From Ceratopteris richardii (Eukaryota; Streptophyta; Polypodiopsida; Polypodiales; Pteridaceae): a stretch of DNA of 64,000 nt. This document shows, piece after piece, positions 32,722-45,219 of the stretch. Location: assembly GCA_020310875.1 (NCBI GenBank), contig MU260074.1, forward strand, positions 316,501-380,500, read 5' to 3'. The notes beneath the pieces were generated by a model, which was not told the DNA's origin, made no database searches, and saw nothing but the letters and a program-made list of their open reading frames with translations. The first letter of the stretch is position 1. Each line of letters begins with the position of its first letter. A program made the translations under genes and the position numbers.

Positions 32722-33617
32722 ATGGGTGGAATCAACCTGATCGGGTGGTTAGGTCCACGAATCGCATCCAGTGTCAATGTAGGCCAACGTGTGATTAAAA
32801 TTAAATTTTCATATGAAGTTATTCCCCACTCCTGAGGGGGAGAGAAAGAGAGGAGAGGGCGATGATCACCTGGAAGGGAACGTTATTTGCTTGTGTGGTT
32901 GGTATGTGTTGGCTTGCGACAGATCAGCTCACTTTGAATCAACATTCTTGAAGGCACGGAGACTCTATATGTATTTATGGATGAGGCTTTAGCGAGGTAA
33001 TGTAACGGTATTGCTTTATAACTTGTGTGCTCTATCTGAGGGTTTTTCTAGTGTGTGGGACACTCTAGGGTTCTGATGTATGTCTTCATTTGCACTCGAG
33101 TTTTGATGGCTTTTGTAGGACGACGATGGGGATTCTTCGGGAATGTCTAGTCATGGAATGATTGTACATAGCAAATAGTAGGTGCAATAATGGGGTATGC
33201 ATTTTGGGTATTTTTGCATCTCCGATCGGATTCATTTCAGTTGTTGTTGTTTATTTTGGTATTTTCTTTCTGTTTTCCGCGATGGTAGTTGCATGTGTAA
33301 AACATGGAAAGGTATGAATGTGTTATTTTGGTTGAGACTAATTTCATAATGGAATGTATGAGCAAATTGATGCATGGCTGAAATGGAATTGCATATATGT
33401 GCATGTTCTTGGATCATTTTGGAAGTGATTGATTTATATGTATTCATGAGTGATTTTTTAGCACTAATAGCTTCGATGAGTGCGGGTTCAATGGAAGTGG
33501 CGGCTCGATGAAAAGGTATGTGAACTAATTGAAAATTGACAAGTTCATGGTTGTTTGGAATTTATTGCAGCAATAGTGGCTCGTCGAGGACGACTCGCAA
33601 ATAAGAAGAGGGAAGTA
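32722..33617 (+). other. Element G interior and polypurine tract
   Basis: Non-coding. Ends in AAGAAGAGGGAAGTA (33603-33617), the purine tract before the 3' LTR. Confidence 0.65.
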
Positions 33618-33702
33618 TGTTAGCCCCAAAAATGGTTGATTTTTATGCACTAATGCGGTTCTATTTGGCAGGAAAATACGCTTGATTTCAGGTACTTGAA
33701 GA

Positions 33703-34035
33703 ATGAATTTGATGATTGACGAGAAGCATGTGGAGATATTGATTGCAGGGATGTGGAGAAAAGGGATTGAGTATGGAGGTGCCTCGCCTGTCGGTCCTAC
33801 ATCTTCTCGAAATGACGGAGGTGCAAAGAGTATTTCTGCTTCGACCATACCTACTGAGCCTAGGAAACCCATTTGGTGCCGGTACCGGACAATCTTGATG
33901 TCTTCACTCGTGCTAGTGCATTTTTTTGTTGGCTATACACTTTTTAGAAAAAATTATGAGCAGTCACAGCTCCCTCATGAAGCTGAAGTTACCGAAGACA
34001 AAGTAAAAGAGGCAGAGGCAGTGATCGCAACTTAG
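33703..34035 (+). CDS. Unidentified 110-residue frame in G 3' LTR
   Basis: Same frame as 28163-28495 with changes at two residues (Thr to Ala and Gln to Lys by my reading). One predicted membrane segment. Function unknown. Confidence 0.35.
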   Translation: MNLMIDEKHVEILIAGMWRKGIEYGGASPVGPTSSRNDGGAKSISASTIPTEPRKPIWCRYRTILMSSLVLVHFFVGYTLFRKNYEQSQLPHEAEVTEDKVKEAEAVIAT

Positions 34036-34653
34036 CAAGCCTTCTCTTAGCCCTGTTTACAGAAACGTACTACATAAGGGCTGATTTCTCTCTGATCCTC
34101 CAGTAATCACTACTTGATGGGACATACATGCTGGTCGTTTTTCCCATCTCGACTGATGGAATTCTTTGCTAGAAGTTGACTTGTAATTGGAAGAGCGTTT
34201 CCTGGCTCATCTAAGAGTCAAAAGTTCCGCATCCTCCAGGAATATAAAGCGCAAAGAAATCCTCTCCATAGCTGTTATCTATGTTAAGATATGGGCCGTG
34301 TGACATCATAACATTTCAAGGAGCAAGGTGGGTTTCTTAGTAGAAGGTTGCTCCAATAATACACATTTCTAACACTTCCGAACACTTCCTAAATGCCAAC
34401 ACAATGTTACCATCGTACATGCTTAATTTCTCTCATGTGGATGTCATATGGCCTTTGAGTGTGGACCCACCGAATCATATAGAATCAAGGTCTTTATATC
34501 TGAGCAACCTCTGACGGGGAGAAACAGAAAAGAGGAGTGGGGGCTCTGACAAAAAGGAGGCGCTTTCTGTTACATACGACCAGGGCGGCAGCAAAAGGGG
34601 GATGCTCTCGCTTTTGGGGGAAATTTTTCCGTTTTTTCTATATAGGTGTGTAG

Positions 34654-35277
34654 GGGAGTTATGGCTGGGGGGCTCTTCGATACACAGGTGGCAATGAGTA
34701 TGGGCAGTGTGCTGAACCACCAGAACAGAAAGCAGACACAAAAGTCTTCCGTCGGGATGTTGTCATTCCTCGACAGGGTACACCACATCTTCGTGTTCGA
34801 CAGGTTGCACCTGGTGGGACACATTCACTTGTTTGTACAGAGAGTGGGCAGGTTTGGACTTGGGGACAACCTTGGCCACCAGGGGACATAAAACAGATTT
34901 CTACCCGTGTACGCGTACAGGGTTTGGAGAATGTGAAACTGATTGCAGTTGGGGCATTCCACAATTTGGCTCTCTTGGAGCTAGGTGAAGTTTCGGCATG
35001 GGAAAACAACGAATATGGTCAGCTAGGAACTGGAGACACACAGCCAAGAGCCCTTCCAATAGCAGTCGAAGGATTGTCAGGGCTAGTTATGGTGGATATT
35101 GCAGCAGGTGGGTGGCATTCAATGTCTTTGACTACAAATGGGGAGGCTGCTATTGGAGGTGGGCACTGCTTAGCTGTTGATATGAATGGATGTGCATATG
35201 CATGGGGTCTCTCATCTGCTGGAATAGAGAGGAGGATCGTGCAGAGCAGTGAGAGTGTGGGGGCAGCACAGATATAG
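34654..35277 (+). pseudogene. Captured RCC1-repeat gene fragment, 3' LTR copy
   Basis: The same RCC1 fragment as in the 5' LTR, but here the frame is fully open from after a stop at 34651 to the stop at 35275, about 207 codons, because the TAG of the other copy is CAG. No in-frame ATG at its start, so translation would need upstream sequence. The repeats and the join after the Thr-Asn-Gly step are the same, so the capture predates this insertion. Confidence 0.85.
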
Positions 35278-37931
35278 GGGGGGGAGCTCTCATAATCTGC
35301 GCGGGAGATTTGAAGCTGCCATAGAAGCTAATCCGGGCGACCAAGAGGAGTGAAAGCTATTGACTGCGAAGGCATCTATCAGGAGTTTTACCGTGGAAAG
35401 ATGGACGTTTATGGATGCGCAAAAGTTTCTTGCACAGAAGATACATCGCAGCAGATCGTTCAAGGGCCTGTATCACCTTTAGAGCAGCATATGGGAACTC
35501 TGGAAGTATGAGGGCTCCGCCTTCAACTGTTCGAGCTTCAAAGTTAGTGACAAATGCAGTCGCTGTAAGATTGTTTGTCAACGTTATTTTGTTTTGCGAA
35601 GTTACATGTATCTTACAGCTTTTAACGCTCATTAATTGATATTCCAGCTGCTTTCCTGCATGTAAAGAGAGGTTTCTATCTGTTGTGCCAGCGAATAGTT
35701 TTGGGAATAGTAGAGCGTTGGCTTAGTGCACGCTGCAGGTTTAGTCACATGCCTTGATGCGCATGTGTTGCCAGTAGTCTTAATGGGGGACTGTGGCTAA
35801 GCGTACCCTGCGGGTTTGGATATATGCTTGATTGCGCATGTTATGCCAATAATCCAAATGAGGGAATGGATGCACTATAAAATTTTTTCGAGGATTCTTT
35901 GGTTTGATGTTATACGGTATATCATGCATGTCCTGATACACCTCGACTTGCATATTTGGTCTAAGGGATGCATGTAGCATATCTGAAGCCAGCAATGACT
36001 GATTGGGGATCCCTTTTTCCCCTTCTCAGGACGTGGGGACTCTTTGCAGCATATACGGTGTGGGTTAATGATGGAACCAGTTTGCACGAGCCTAGCTTTC
36101 TGCATACAAGGGTGTGTTTTTAATGAAACTTACCAAGCGCATGACTCCAACTGATCAGATTTGGGTCCTTCTACTGCTGCTTCTTGACAAGAGGTGAATG
36201 GCATTACGAGATAGCACATACAGTTATTTAAGTCCACAGTAAACTCCTATCGGCTGCTGATCCATATTGTTGCAACACATGCGGGCTTCATGAGAACATA
36301 TTTATGAAACTGCGCATGGTCAATGCAAATTCTTTGTATGTTTTCATGCCTGCTTGTGTATGACGTTATTTTGGTGGAAAAGTACAGACCTTAAACTCAT
36401 GGTGATACATTGGTGTGGAGAGTATCGCTCCTGAGGGGGGGGGGGACACTGTGCTGACATTGCAATATTTTGTCGCTGGATTGCTTTGCATATTATCTGT
36501 GCAACTTCAAGCATGATCTGTGTGATCTATATATTGTGTGAGGGAGAAATCCAGACACATGTCAGCATGAAGGAACATTTATAATCGGAACCAAGGTCTA
36601 TACACATAATAATTCCAAAAACACTGTTTCTGGAGGGCCTATCACCCATACTTGCTTTGATTGATTTGAAATTTGAACTGTGAAAACCACGAAAATATGA
36701 TTTTGCTTGACTGACTATGCATGGCCTACTTGCATTTTACACGAACCTTAGGCTGGCGTCCGAAAATTTATCATGAATGAGTCTTATTATGGCAATGATA
36801 TCACGGCTGATGATGCACGACATCCAAGGGGACTCCAAGTCATCTCTGTCAATCAATCTGTAGCGGCCAACAGTATCGAATATTTGTTCAGAGATTTAAA
36901 CTAGTACTTGCCAGACGTCAGATCTAGAAATAGGCAAGTAACTAAACAGAGGGCGAGTGGGACACGCACATTGCATTAGCACAAATTTGTATGTTCTATG
37001 AATTTAAAGTCGAGTTGTATCATGTATAAAAAAAAAAAAAAAAGAACGTAAAGATTATACAGTTCTTTTGTGCTTTTGTTACCATAGTTATTGGTTGCTC
37101 CTCCTACAAAGGAGTAGATGCTATCAAAAATGTGTTTTAGAGTAAGTACACAACTTCCCCTCGTGCATAAGGACAGATGGAGAGAAAAGATGTGTAAGAG
37201 AAGTGGAAGTGAGAGAGTGATAGAAAGGAGAGTGGGAAGTGAATATTGTGAGAAGTGATCCTTGTAGATTGGATACTTGTGTGTGTGAACATTCTGGTCC
37301 CTATTCCTCCCACTTCACAACTACATTTGGATGCAATTGTGGAATCAAAGCGAGAAAAGGAGTGTATGACTGCGTGTATTTGAGTGTATATATGAACTTG
37401 TGTGTGAATGAAGGAGGGTTGTGGGAAGGTGAGTGTGTAAGAGTGGGTGCATGAGAGAAAAAGGACTCGAGAGAACGATAGTGTGTACGTACAAGTGTGT
37501 GTTAGACAGTGAAATTGAAGGTACATTAGGGGCTCAAGCAATGCAAGTCAATTAGTTTGAGATGATTTGAGCACACCATAAGCATAAGTAGGCACTTGTC
37601 CTGGGCCTTTAGAACCTATTCATTTTGGTGCATAGACATAGGAAGAATCCATTGTGAGATAATTGTGGGCTCTAAGTAATCCAAGTGGACCAATTGTGAG
37701 GGATATTAAACCAAATAAAGTCTCGTATAATCATCTTTTTCGTGGGCTTAGGAGCTGTTCATTTGGTGCGTCTGCCGGGAACATATGAGCTAGTGCATAG
37801 ACATAGGAAGAATCCATTGCGAGGTAATTGCGGGCTCTAAGTAATCCAATCGGACCGATTCCGAGGGGGTTTGAACAAAATTAAGTCTCGTATAATCACT
37901 TTTTCCGTGGGCTCAAGAGCCTTTCAGCTGC

Positions 37932-38159
37932 TAACAACTTGTCATATGCTAAAATTGTGCAAAAATCACTTACTCCATTAGAGTAATGAAAACTATTATG
38001 CTAATCCAAAAACAATGTGACTATGTCCAACTCTCTGTGGAAGAATACTAAAAAGAAATGAAAATCTTTTCCAAGTAGTGCTTGATTTACTATCCCTACT
38101 CTCAAGTAAATCTACTTGATTTGCTTACTCTAATGAAAATGAAACTCAAAAAAATCTCA
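37932..38159 (-). other. Element F interior, right of G
   Basis: Non-coding AT-rich sequence. Confidence 0.5.
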
Positions 38160-38440
38160 TCATGATCCAAGCTGTGAATCCAAGATGATAATCTATCAAT
38201 GATCCAGACTATGGAACAAAATGTTAATCTGTCAATGATCCAAACTATGGACCAAGATCTCCAATCTGTAACATCCAAACTATGGGCTAAGATCGCAATC
38301 AATCACATCCAAACTATGGACTAAGATCGCAATCAATCATATCCAAACTATGGATGAAAATGTCGATCTATCATATATAATAATCCCAACCATGGATCTC
38401 GATCTATCATACATAATAATCCAAATTATGGATCAAAATA
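38160..38440 (+). repeat. 34-39 bp degenerate tandem repeat in F
   Basis: Units built on ATCCAAACTATGGACTAAGA followed by TCGCAATCAATC, about seven in a row; two adjacent ones are 34 bp apart and almost identical. Confidence 0.8.
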
Positions 38441-38599
38441 TTTCTCCTATAAAATAAATCCTAATCCACTCTCTGGAACTAAGTCCATCATGCTAAGTGA
38501 AGACATGCTAAGAAAGTCTAGCAATTAGTGGAACTACCACCACCTTCTGAATAATAACATGCAAGATGTTCCAAGTGGATGAAACTTGCTTTATCTCTG

Positions 38600-38790
38600 A
38601 CCACCATCTGATCATCACTATGATAAAATCAATCCTAACTAGGAATGAGGTGTCTCTAGTAAACTAATGTAATAATCTGGCACGCCCAAATATCCACATC
38701 TGATCATCACTATGATCAAATCATTCCTAACTAGGAATGAGGTGTCTCAAGCAAACTACTATCATAATCCGACACTCCCAGATATAATGA
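38600..38790 (+). repeat. Two-copy tandem repeat of about 91 bp in F
   Basis: CATCTGATCATCACTATGAT and the following TCCTAACTAGGAATGAGGTG recur once, about 91 bp apart (38606 and 38697). Confidence 0.8.
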
Positions 38791-41700
38791 GAACCATAAT
38801 ATGAGTCCACTAGACATACTGAAAAATGGTAAGTAGATGTGTGCACACTCATAGCCCACTAGGCTAAGCATCTAGCTCACCTCATACACACTATGTATGA
38901 ACCATGGCCTATTCTCAGGCATACCAAATAAAGTAGTACGTACTCTGTGAATTTCTTCTCAATGCAATTGCCTATTCATAGTTCTTATGTGCAAACCTTG
39001 CCTTTTTGCTTCTAGGCTACTTGCCTGGAGATTTGCCTTGTTTGCGATCACATACAGAGTGACTGTCTCAATTGCCCCTCTGTTGTCTAATAATAAGATG
39101 ATACCAGAAGATCATATAAATGAACTCCAAATCATATAAAAAAAATACAATCTCAGAGACTTCTTTCCCATACCATCTATCCTACACCTAGGTAGAATAC
39201 AAAGTTTGATGTCCCATACCACCAACTTTATACTCCACATAGATGCGTGTATGAGATTAAAGTCAAACACTTGTCTCAAAAATGATAAGAATAACTCGGT
39301 GAGTACTCACAACCATAAATAATGTAATGAAATAATGAAGTGTACCTAAAGAGTTTCCTTCCCTCGATGGAAAGAACAGAGTCATTCCTATGACTCTATC
39401 ACTCATAACTGTCTGTAACATCAACTCATCATCAGTTGAGAATTGAGAAATTATTTAGTAAATCAACTCAAGTAGAGTTGTGAAGGATGTGGCTTGCATC
39501 AAATATCAACTCATGCATCTTGAATCAAATATTGAATCACAATAAGTTGGAATTTATACCACTTGTATGAATCCAATTATTTGAAATGAGAACAACTAGC
39601 TAAGATCTCCTGTTCCATGCTCTCATGGCACTATATATATTCTTGAAAATTTCGACAGAGTCTCCTCTACCCTACTGAGAATGGTCACCAAAACCAATGC
39701 TCAATAAACACATATCTATGGCATAGCTAGCCCATGGTGATCACACCATCTCAAAAAATATCTCAAAAAACCTATGAAAAGTCTTTTCCTTTCAACAATG
39801 CCTCCTACATAAACAATTTCCAACAGCAGCAGATTAAATCTTAATTTTAACTAACTTTTACTCATCCAAAATCTATGAAACTTTCCAAAATTATGTAGCT
39901 TTTCTCAAGCTTTCATCAGGCACAAAACTCACTTGATTTGGATATTTTCTCAGAGTTTTATGACCATTTTACTGGATGGGTCGAACACTTGATGACCAAT
40001 TCTGAAAAATGTATAGGGTCATCTTCTTGAAGCCCTTAGACTGATCAAACAAATTCCAAATTCCATTTTCTTTGTTCCCAAGTCTGTATCAACTTATCTA
40101 GTTTGGTCTCACAAAATTTCAATTCAAAATGAAATCAAGTACTCCTTCAAGAGTATAATTCTATCTCTGCTACACCTGTGCTTAGGTGAGCTTAGAAACA
40201 CTACTGTTGCACTTTTATTATAACTTCTAACTATGAAGATAAACTCCAAAATCCTTGAATTTTGGTTCTAGCATAGGTTCTATACTGGAGTAGCTTCTCC
40301 AACAAAAATTGTTGAAATTGGAGTTTCCAATATGAAAATATCATGTGCTCATCAGTCACATGTACCACTCTTTGGAAAATCCTCACCAGAGATTAGTATG
40401 AGAAGAATAGATCATTTCACCTATCAAATGATGTCCACCCGCTTCCAAATTTTAATAGCATATAGCTACAACTATCTTATGTTACTGATATAAGTTTCAT
40501 AGTATTTGGACATTTGGATCTTCCACAATGACCAAAATACTAAGCCTCTATACCTGTAGACTTTTAACAATTTGTAGAGGCTACGTTTTACTAATTTCTT
40601 TATATCTCCTAAATGGAGAACAATTTCATCTTGAAATTTTGTACACACTATCGGGAGTTGTACCTAATGTTAGAAACAAAAATCACTCAATTTGAGTAAA
40701 TTAACGAAGAGAACCAATCACCTCTAGGTGACATGGTCTCTGATCATTTCATAAATTCCAGAGACTGCATTTTCATGTGCAGAGATCTTTTGACTTATCA
40801 AATGCTCTTCAAAATCATGAAACTTGGTATGCACAAAGTGCATCCATCCAGAGTTCATCTGAAACAAACATTACTCCATTTGGATCTACCAATTAAGAGA
40901 AATGATCTTTGCAACAAGCCTATGTCACGTGTTTTAGACCTCTACCTCTACTAGCAGCACTTTTAGTGCAGAGGTCATTTGAACTATCTAAAAGTCTCCA
41001 AATTACTTGAAAACTGGTTAGCTGAAATAAAAGCTTAAGAGCTACTTGCCTCCCAAATTTCAATAAATTTGGGCATTCCCTCAAAGAGTAGCATCCAAAT
41101 CACTATGAGGCTGCTACCTCACTAACTATTTGCTCGATTATTTTTTTAAATTTAAAACTAACGAGACATGTTAATCCTTATGATTAAAAAAACTTATTCA
41201 TTATCTTGGATGGATTATGTCATGGTGATATATCCATGCATATAATTATCATCTAGATCAATGCAAACCAAATTAACCATCCAAATTGTCTCGTTGAAAA
41301 ATCAACTCTTTACAAAGTATCCACCTTTTGGTGAAAGTGAATATCTATGGATGTCATTCTAATTATTATGCTTCTTGCACATTCATTAACCTCACTTCAA
41401 ACAATGATATACAAGAACTTAATATTTGTATTGATTATCATAATCATAGCACTCTTGTGTCGACTCGAGATAAGCGTCTATATCAAGTACATATACTCGC
41501 ATGAAAAACAATTTATGTGCTCATGCGTTGCTAGTCGAAAACACATCCTAGTTGCTCTTGATATATATACCTTATCTTTTTACTTTCTAAAGGAATAATT
41601 AGCCTATGCCTGGTACCTCGATCACATACTGCATGCTCACCCTAACCAGTTGTGGTGATACATAAAAGTGATCTTCTATAAACAGAAAATGCATCATGCA

Positions 41701-42765
41701 TTTCAACTTTCTAACAATCATATTGTCTATGCATACATGCATTCACTCATGCATTTTATTCTCTACTTCAATAAAATTATATGCTTTTCGCCATGCTGAC
41801 AGAAGACTTCCTCTCTCAGATAACACATCACTCTAGTTCTCACATGGCATATAACACCATGTGGCTACAAAATTTCCCGCAGCATTTCGCTAGAAAAATG
41901 AAGCTTAAAAATAATAATAATATACTTTACAATGATAGGCATCAGCGTAGTGGTTGGCAAACCACTCTCTTTACTCCAAAAACCTGCAAAATAACAAACT
42001 TTGCCAAAATATGTTGTTGGGTACTACACGCCCTCATAACCATGTCTTTTTGTCTGCTTTCAGTACCTGCAAAAGATTTCTAAAACACACAAACAAGATC
42101 TACGCATGCTTTTATGAATCAACATTGGTTAGTGTAACTTTATGTTCTTAGATAAACTCATGTAAAAACTAGCTTTCATGCACATTCCAATATTCATTTC
42201 TTAAAACTGGAATAGAATACAACACAAAATTATAAACTTTGATGCGAGAGGTATTCAAATGAATATATTTGAGAGCAAAACTATGATGCAAATATATGAC
42301 AATTACTTTATTCTTATCTAAAATGGTTCAAAATATTATTAAAAACTCCTAATTATCACAATTAGACGTGACTCAATTCACTCAAAAAGGGTTCCTCGCC
42401 AATCAACAACTATCTAAAAGCTTATGCAGAGATGGCTTCCAATGGTCCAAATATATATTATGACCAGTCAAAAGAAATTTCTTGAAGTGTAGAATCTATA
42501 TCAAGTTGAATTTCTTGATTTGGATATCCTATGAGGAAGTTATGGCCAAAACAATGAAGCTAGGTAAGTGGACAACATGCCTCTTTGAAATGATATGCAG
42601 AGAATTAAATGCTCTCTACAGGTGGTTTATAATTATCCAATGATAGCTTCCAGCCACGCATTGGAAAGACCTTAAAGTCTACGTCCTATCCCAAGTTGAA
42701 TTATCCAATTTGAATATCATATGAGAGAGTTATGTCCATTTTCGTGAAGGTAGGTATGTGAAGCT
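38791..42765 (-). other. Element F non-coding interior
   Basis: About 4 kb without a credible gene on either strand. Contains the phrase shared with element E (39165-39240) and some small hairpins like those of E (CAACTC...GAGTTG at about 39465-39481). Confidence 0.6.
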
Positions 42766-43296
42766 TGCTCTTTCTCTTCTCTCTCTTTCTACTTTTTTTT
42801 TCTTTCTCTCTCTAATATTCATTTTCATATTCTCTCTTCCTCTTGGTTCATTCATTTTCTAGATCCTTCATATTCTCTCTCTTTTCTTCTTCTTCTGTTT
42901 CTCTTTCCTTCTCTTTCTCCTTCTCTTTCTTTCTTTCTCTTTCTCTCTTTCCTTCTTCTCTTTCTGTTTCTTTCTCTTTCCTTCTCCTTCCTTCTCTTTC
43001 TTTCTTTCTCTTTCTCTCTCATTTTTCTCCTTCTTCTCTTTCTCTTTCCTTTTTCTTTCTTCTCTTTCTCCTTCTCTTTTGTTCTTCTTTTTCTCTCTCT
43101 TTCTTCATATCTCTACTTCTTCTCTTTCTCTCTTCTTTTTCTTTCTTTCTTTTTTCTCTTTCTTTCTCTCTACTTTTCTCTTTCTCTCTCTTCATTCTTT
43201 CTTTCTTCTCTTTCTCTATCTTCTCCTTCTCATTCTCTTTCTTCCTTTCACTTTCTTTCTCTCTTTCTTTCTTCTAACCTCTTCCCATCTCTCTTT
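42766..43296 (+). repeat. Polypyrimidine tract (CTTT/CTCTTT) of about 530 bp
   Basis: Almost pure C/T on the plus strand (pure A/G on the minus strand, the coding sense of F). The 144-codon Ser/Phe/Leu frame across it is a by-product. Confidence 0.95.
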
Positions 43297-43339
43297 GTTG
43301 AAAAGGCACAACTGAATCATGGTGATATACAAAATTGCT

Positions 43340-43480
43340 AATGCTTTCTATCATGAAATTAGCCTATCCTAGTGGTTTGATCTCTTGCCTCCTTGCTAGA
43401 GCTCGTGTGTTCAATACCCACCTGTCGCACAACGAATATACCTCTACATGAGCTATAAAGAGAAGTATTAACCGACCTGG
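43340..43480 (+). repeat. tRNA-related SINE-like remnant in F
   Basis: CCTAGTGGTTTGA as a weak A-box (about 43369) and GTGTTCAATACCCACC as a weak B-box (about 43408), spaced as in tRNAs. Confidence 0.4.
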
Positions 43481-43690
43481 ACTACAATTCGCATCACTCA
43501 AAGTTTTTTTGCCTCACGAACACATGCGGACCATCGATTCCATCCGATTTCTCCCCTCTTTACATGCGCAACAACGGCCATCCAAATGGCGATGAAGCTC
43601 CGCTTGAAACACAAGAATATGTGCATACATACCCTCGGAGACATTGATCTTGCTTCATCTTTTCTTTTCCCTCCATGGATCTCTCCACCA

Positions 43691-43705
43691 TGCTCTCATA
43701 CCGAA
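43691..43705 (-). promoter_or_regulatory. Primer-binding site of element F
   Basis: The minus strand reads TTCGGTATGAGAGCA beside the LTR; TGGTATCAGAGC with two changes. Confidence 0.65.
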
Positions 43706-43919
43706 TGTGAGAAGTCGAGAATGACCTGCATGGGACTCACCTCCCAACCTATTTATAGCCCTTGCCTAATCACCATCTCGAGTTCTCTCTAAGGCCCCTC
43801 TACTCATCTGGCCATCATGAGTAGGTACCTCGTATGAACTCTCTGGCTTTTGGCCTTGGCTATCCCCAGAGCAAGGAACTTCTTGTTCCTCCAAGCATGT
43901 ACATCTCTGGAATATAACA
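43706..43919 (-). repeat. 5' LTR of element F
   Basis: Partner of 27501-27714; same TATA-like box and ends. Confidence 0.88.
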
Positions 43920-43924
43920 GATAC

Positions 43925-44575
43925 AATATCGGAACGTAGGCGACACGATACTAAAATTGGGATGATGCGATACTAGTAGTCATGCGATATGATACCTTAA
44001 AACCCGACGATATGATACCACTTTTTGGATGATATGATACCAAAAAGGGTGATGATACGGTACTGGATTTCTTACGATATGATACAAGTGCAGTTGACGA
44101 TACGATACCGCCAATTTGCACGATACGATACCTACTCTCTGGGCCACACGATACTCTAATCAACCGTGATATGGTACTGGATCTGGCCCGATACGATACC
44201 TGAGTTTTGCATGATACGATACTGCTACTGGGCACGATACGATACTAGAATTCATACTAGAATTCTAGTGATGCGATACCACTGCAAGTGGTGATACGAT
44301 ACCACCAACTTGCACGATACGATACTAAAATTTGTATCGCGATACGATACCGGAAAGAGAGATGGTAGGATACCAAAAGTGGACCGCGATATGATACCAC
44401 TTTGGTAAAGTGCGATTGTGATATCAACCAGGCGATAGGATACCACAAGTGGTATCGGGATACCAAGGCTGATAACTGATGATACGATACTTCGGCGAGT
44501 ATGGCGATACAAGGGAATTTTTGGTATCACAATACCAGAACGTCAACCGATCGCGATACTCAAGCCAAAATACCT
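43925..44575. repeat. GATAC minisatellite, right part
   Basis: About 25 units of 21-25 bp, each with a core like ACGATACGATAC followed by about 10 bp that differs from unit to unit. Several units hold small hairpins (GATACCACAAGTGGTATC near 44449). A few further units at about 44815-44865. Confidence 0.85.
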
Positions 44576-45193
44576 CCAAATTCAAAAATTTTTCTCCCCC
44601 TTGCTCTTCTCTCACCCCTCTTCACTCCTAGCCTATTCTCTTACCCAAAGAAGTCCAAAAAGCACTCTATCATGCCCCGTGATACCAAACGTGCATGTGA
44701 TCACGTGTTAGTGAACTTCTAATGTGTTTTTGCCATTGAAATCTTATGGAATCTTACCTCTATGATGTCTTGATTGTGCCTTGAGCTCACCAACTAGCTT
44801 TGAAATCCTAGAGGGCACGATACTGCAACGACGATACTGATTGCTGCGCTCAGACGATATTAGGAAGAAGCAAATGTCAAATGAGCTCCAAATTTTTGGT
44901 TTTTATATTTTTTGGTGACTGAACTTAACTACACTAATTTGCCAAATTTTTTGGATTTTTCTTGGTGATCTTGGCCTACTCTTACTTCATTTCTCTTCTC
45001 TAACCTAACCCTAACTCTTCCTTCTGTTCCTTCCTACTAACTCTAAACCTAAAAACTCATTACACACACCTCCAAGATGTGAAGTAACAAGTGCTCAAGT
45101 GGTTGACTCCTTGCCACTGAACGAATTCACTTCTACAAGTACGATTTCGTCACTCTCGAGCTATAACCATCACGAAGGCACCTTGGTTGAGAT
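44576..45193 (-). other. Gypsy D leader
   Basis: Non-coding stretch between the minisatellite and the primer-binding site. Confidence 0.55.
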
Positions 45194-45217
45194 GTTCCCC
45201 GGCAACGATGCCAAAAA
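45194..45217 (-). promoter_or_regulatory. Primer-binding site of gypsy D
   Basis: The minus strand reads TTTTTGGCATCGTTGCCGGG beside the LTR end, the plant gypsy-type site (close to TGGCGCCGTTGCCGGGGA). Confidence 0.88.
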
Positions 45218-45219
45218 TG

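Larger units (their letters stand above)
28078..37926 (+). mobile_element. LTR retrotransposon G with giant LTRs
   Basis: 9,849 bp, plus orientation. The left LTR is 4,333 bp and the right LTR 4,309 bp, nearly identical (about 1% by eye plus a 23-bp tandem difference at 31410-31455 and a homopolymer difference). The interior is only 1,207 bp, with a gypsy-type primer site at one end and a purine tract at the other. Flanked by GCTGC on both sides (28073-28077 and 37927-37931), a perfect 5-bp duplication. It has no pol, so it needs proteins from elsewhere. The near-identity of the LTRs makes it the youngest insertion here. Confidence 0.92.
33618..37926 (+). repeat. 3' LTR of element G (4,309 bp)
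   Basis: Starts TGTTAGCCCC, ends AGCCTTTCA, followed by GCTGC. Partner of 28078-32410, with a matching PBS-like site inside at about 37762. Confidence 0.93.
27501..43919 (-). mobile_element. Non-coding LTR retrotransposon F (LARD-like), split by G
   Basis: Minus orientation, 16.4 kb including element G and about 6.6 kb alone. LTRs of 214 bp at 27501-27714 and 43706-43919 (about 11 differences), polypurine tract inside the left LTR, primer-binding site inside the right LTR. No gag or pol found. It shares interior phrases with element E (the CCCATACCATC...CCTACA and GTCCCATACCACC stretch at 39165-39240 and 19855-19935), so E and F are probably one lineage. Confidence 0.85.

Noticed and set aside
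28078..37926. Tandem duplication of an RCC1 gene region
   Set aside because: The two copies are LTRs: TG/CA-type ends, primer site, purine tract and a GCTGC duplication outside both explain the repeat better than gene duplication.
38102..38302. Open frame with repeated SIVWIIDRL
   Set aside because: Product of the 34-39 bp tandem repeat.
42843..43277. 144-codon Ser/Phe/Leu-rich membrane-like protein
   Set aside because: It is the translation of the polypyrimidine tract and has no independent support.
43951..44530. Minus-strand open frames with repeated VSYR/ISYR
   Set aside because: They are translations of the GATAC minisatellite.
43925..44575. CRISPR-like array (constant core with differing spacers)
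   Set aside because: Eukaryotic transposon context, cores degenerate and only about 12 bp, spacers about 10 bp, no cas genes. It is a minisatellite.
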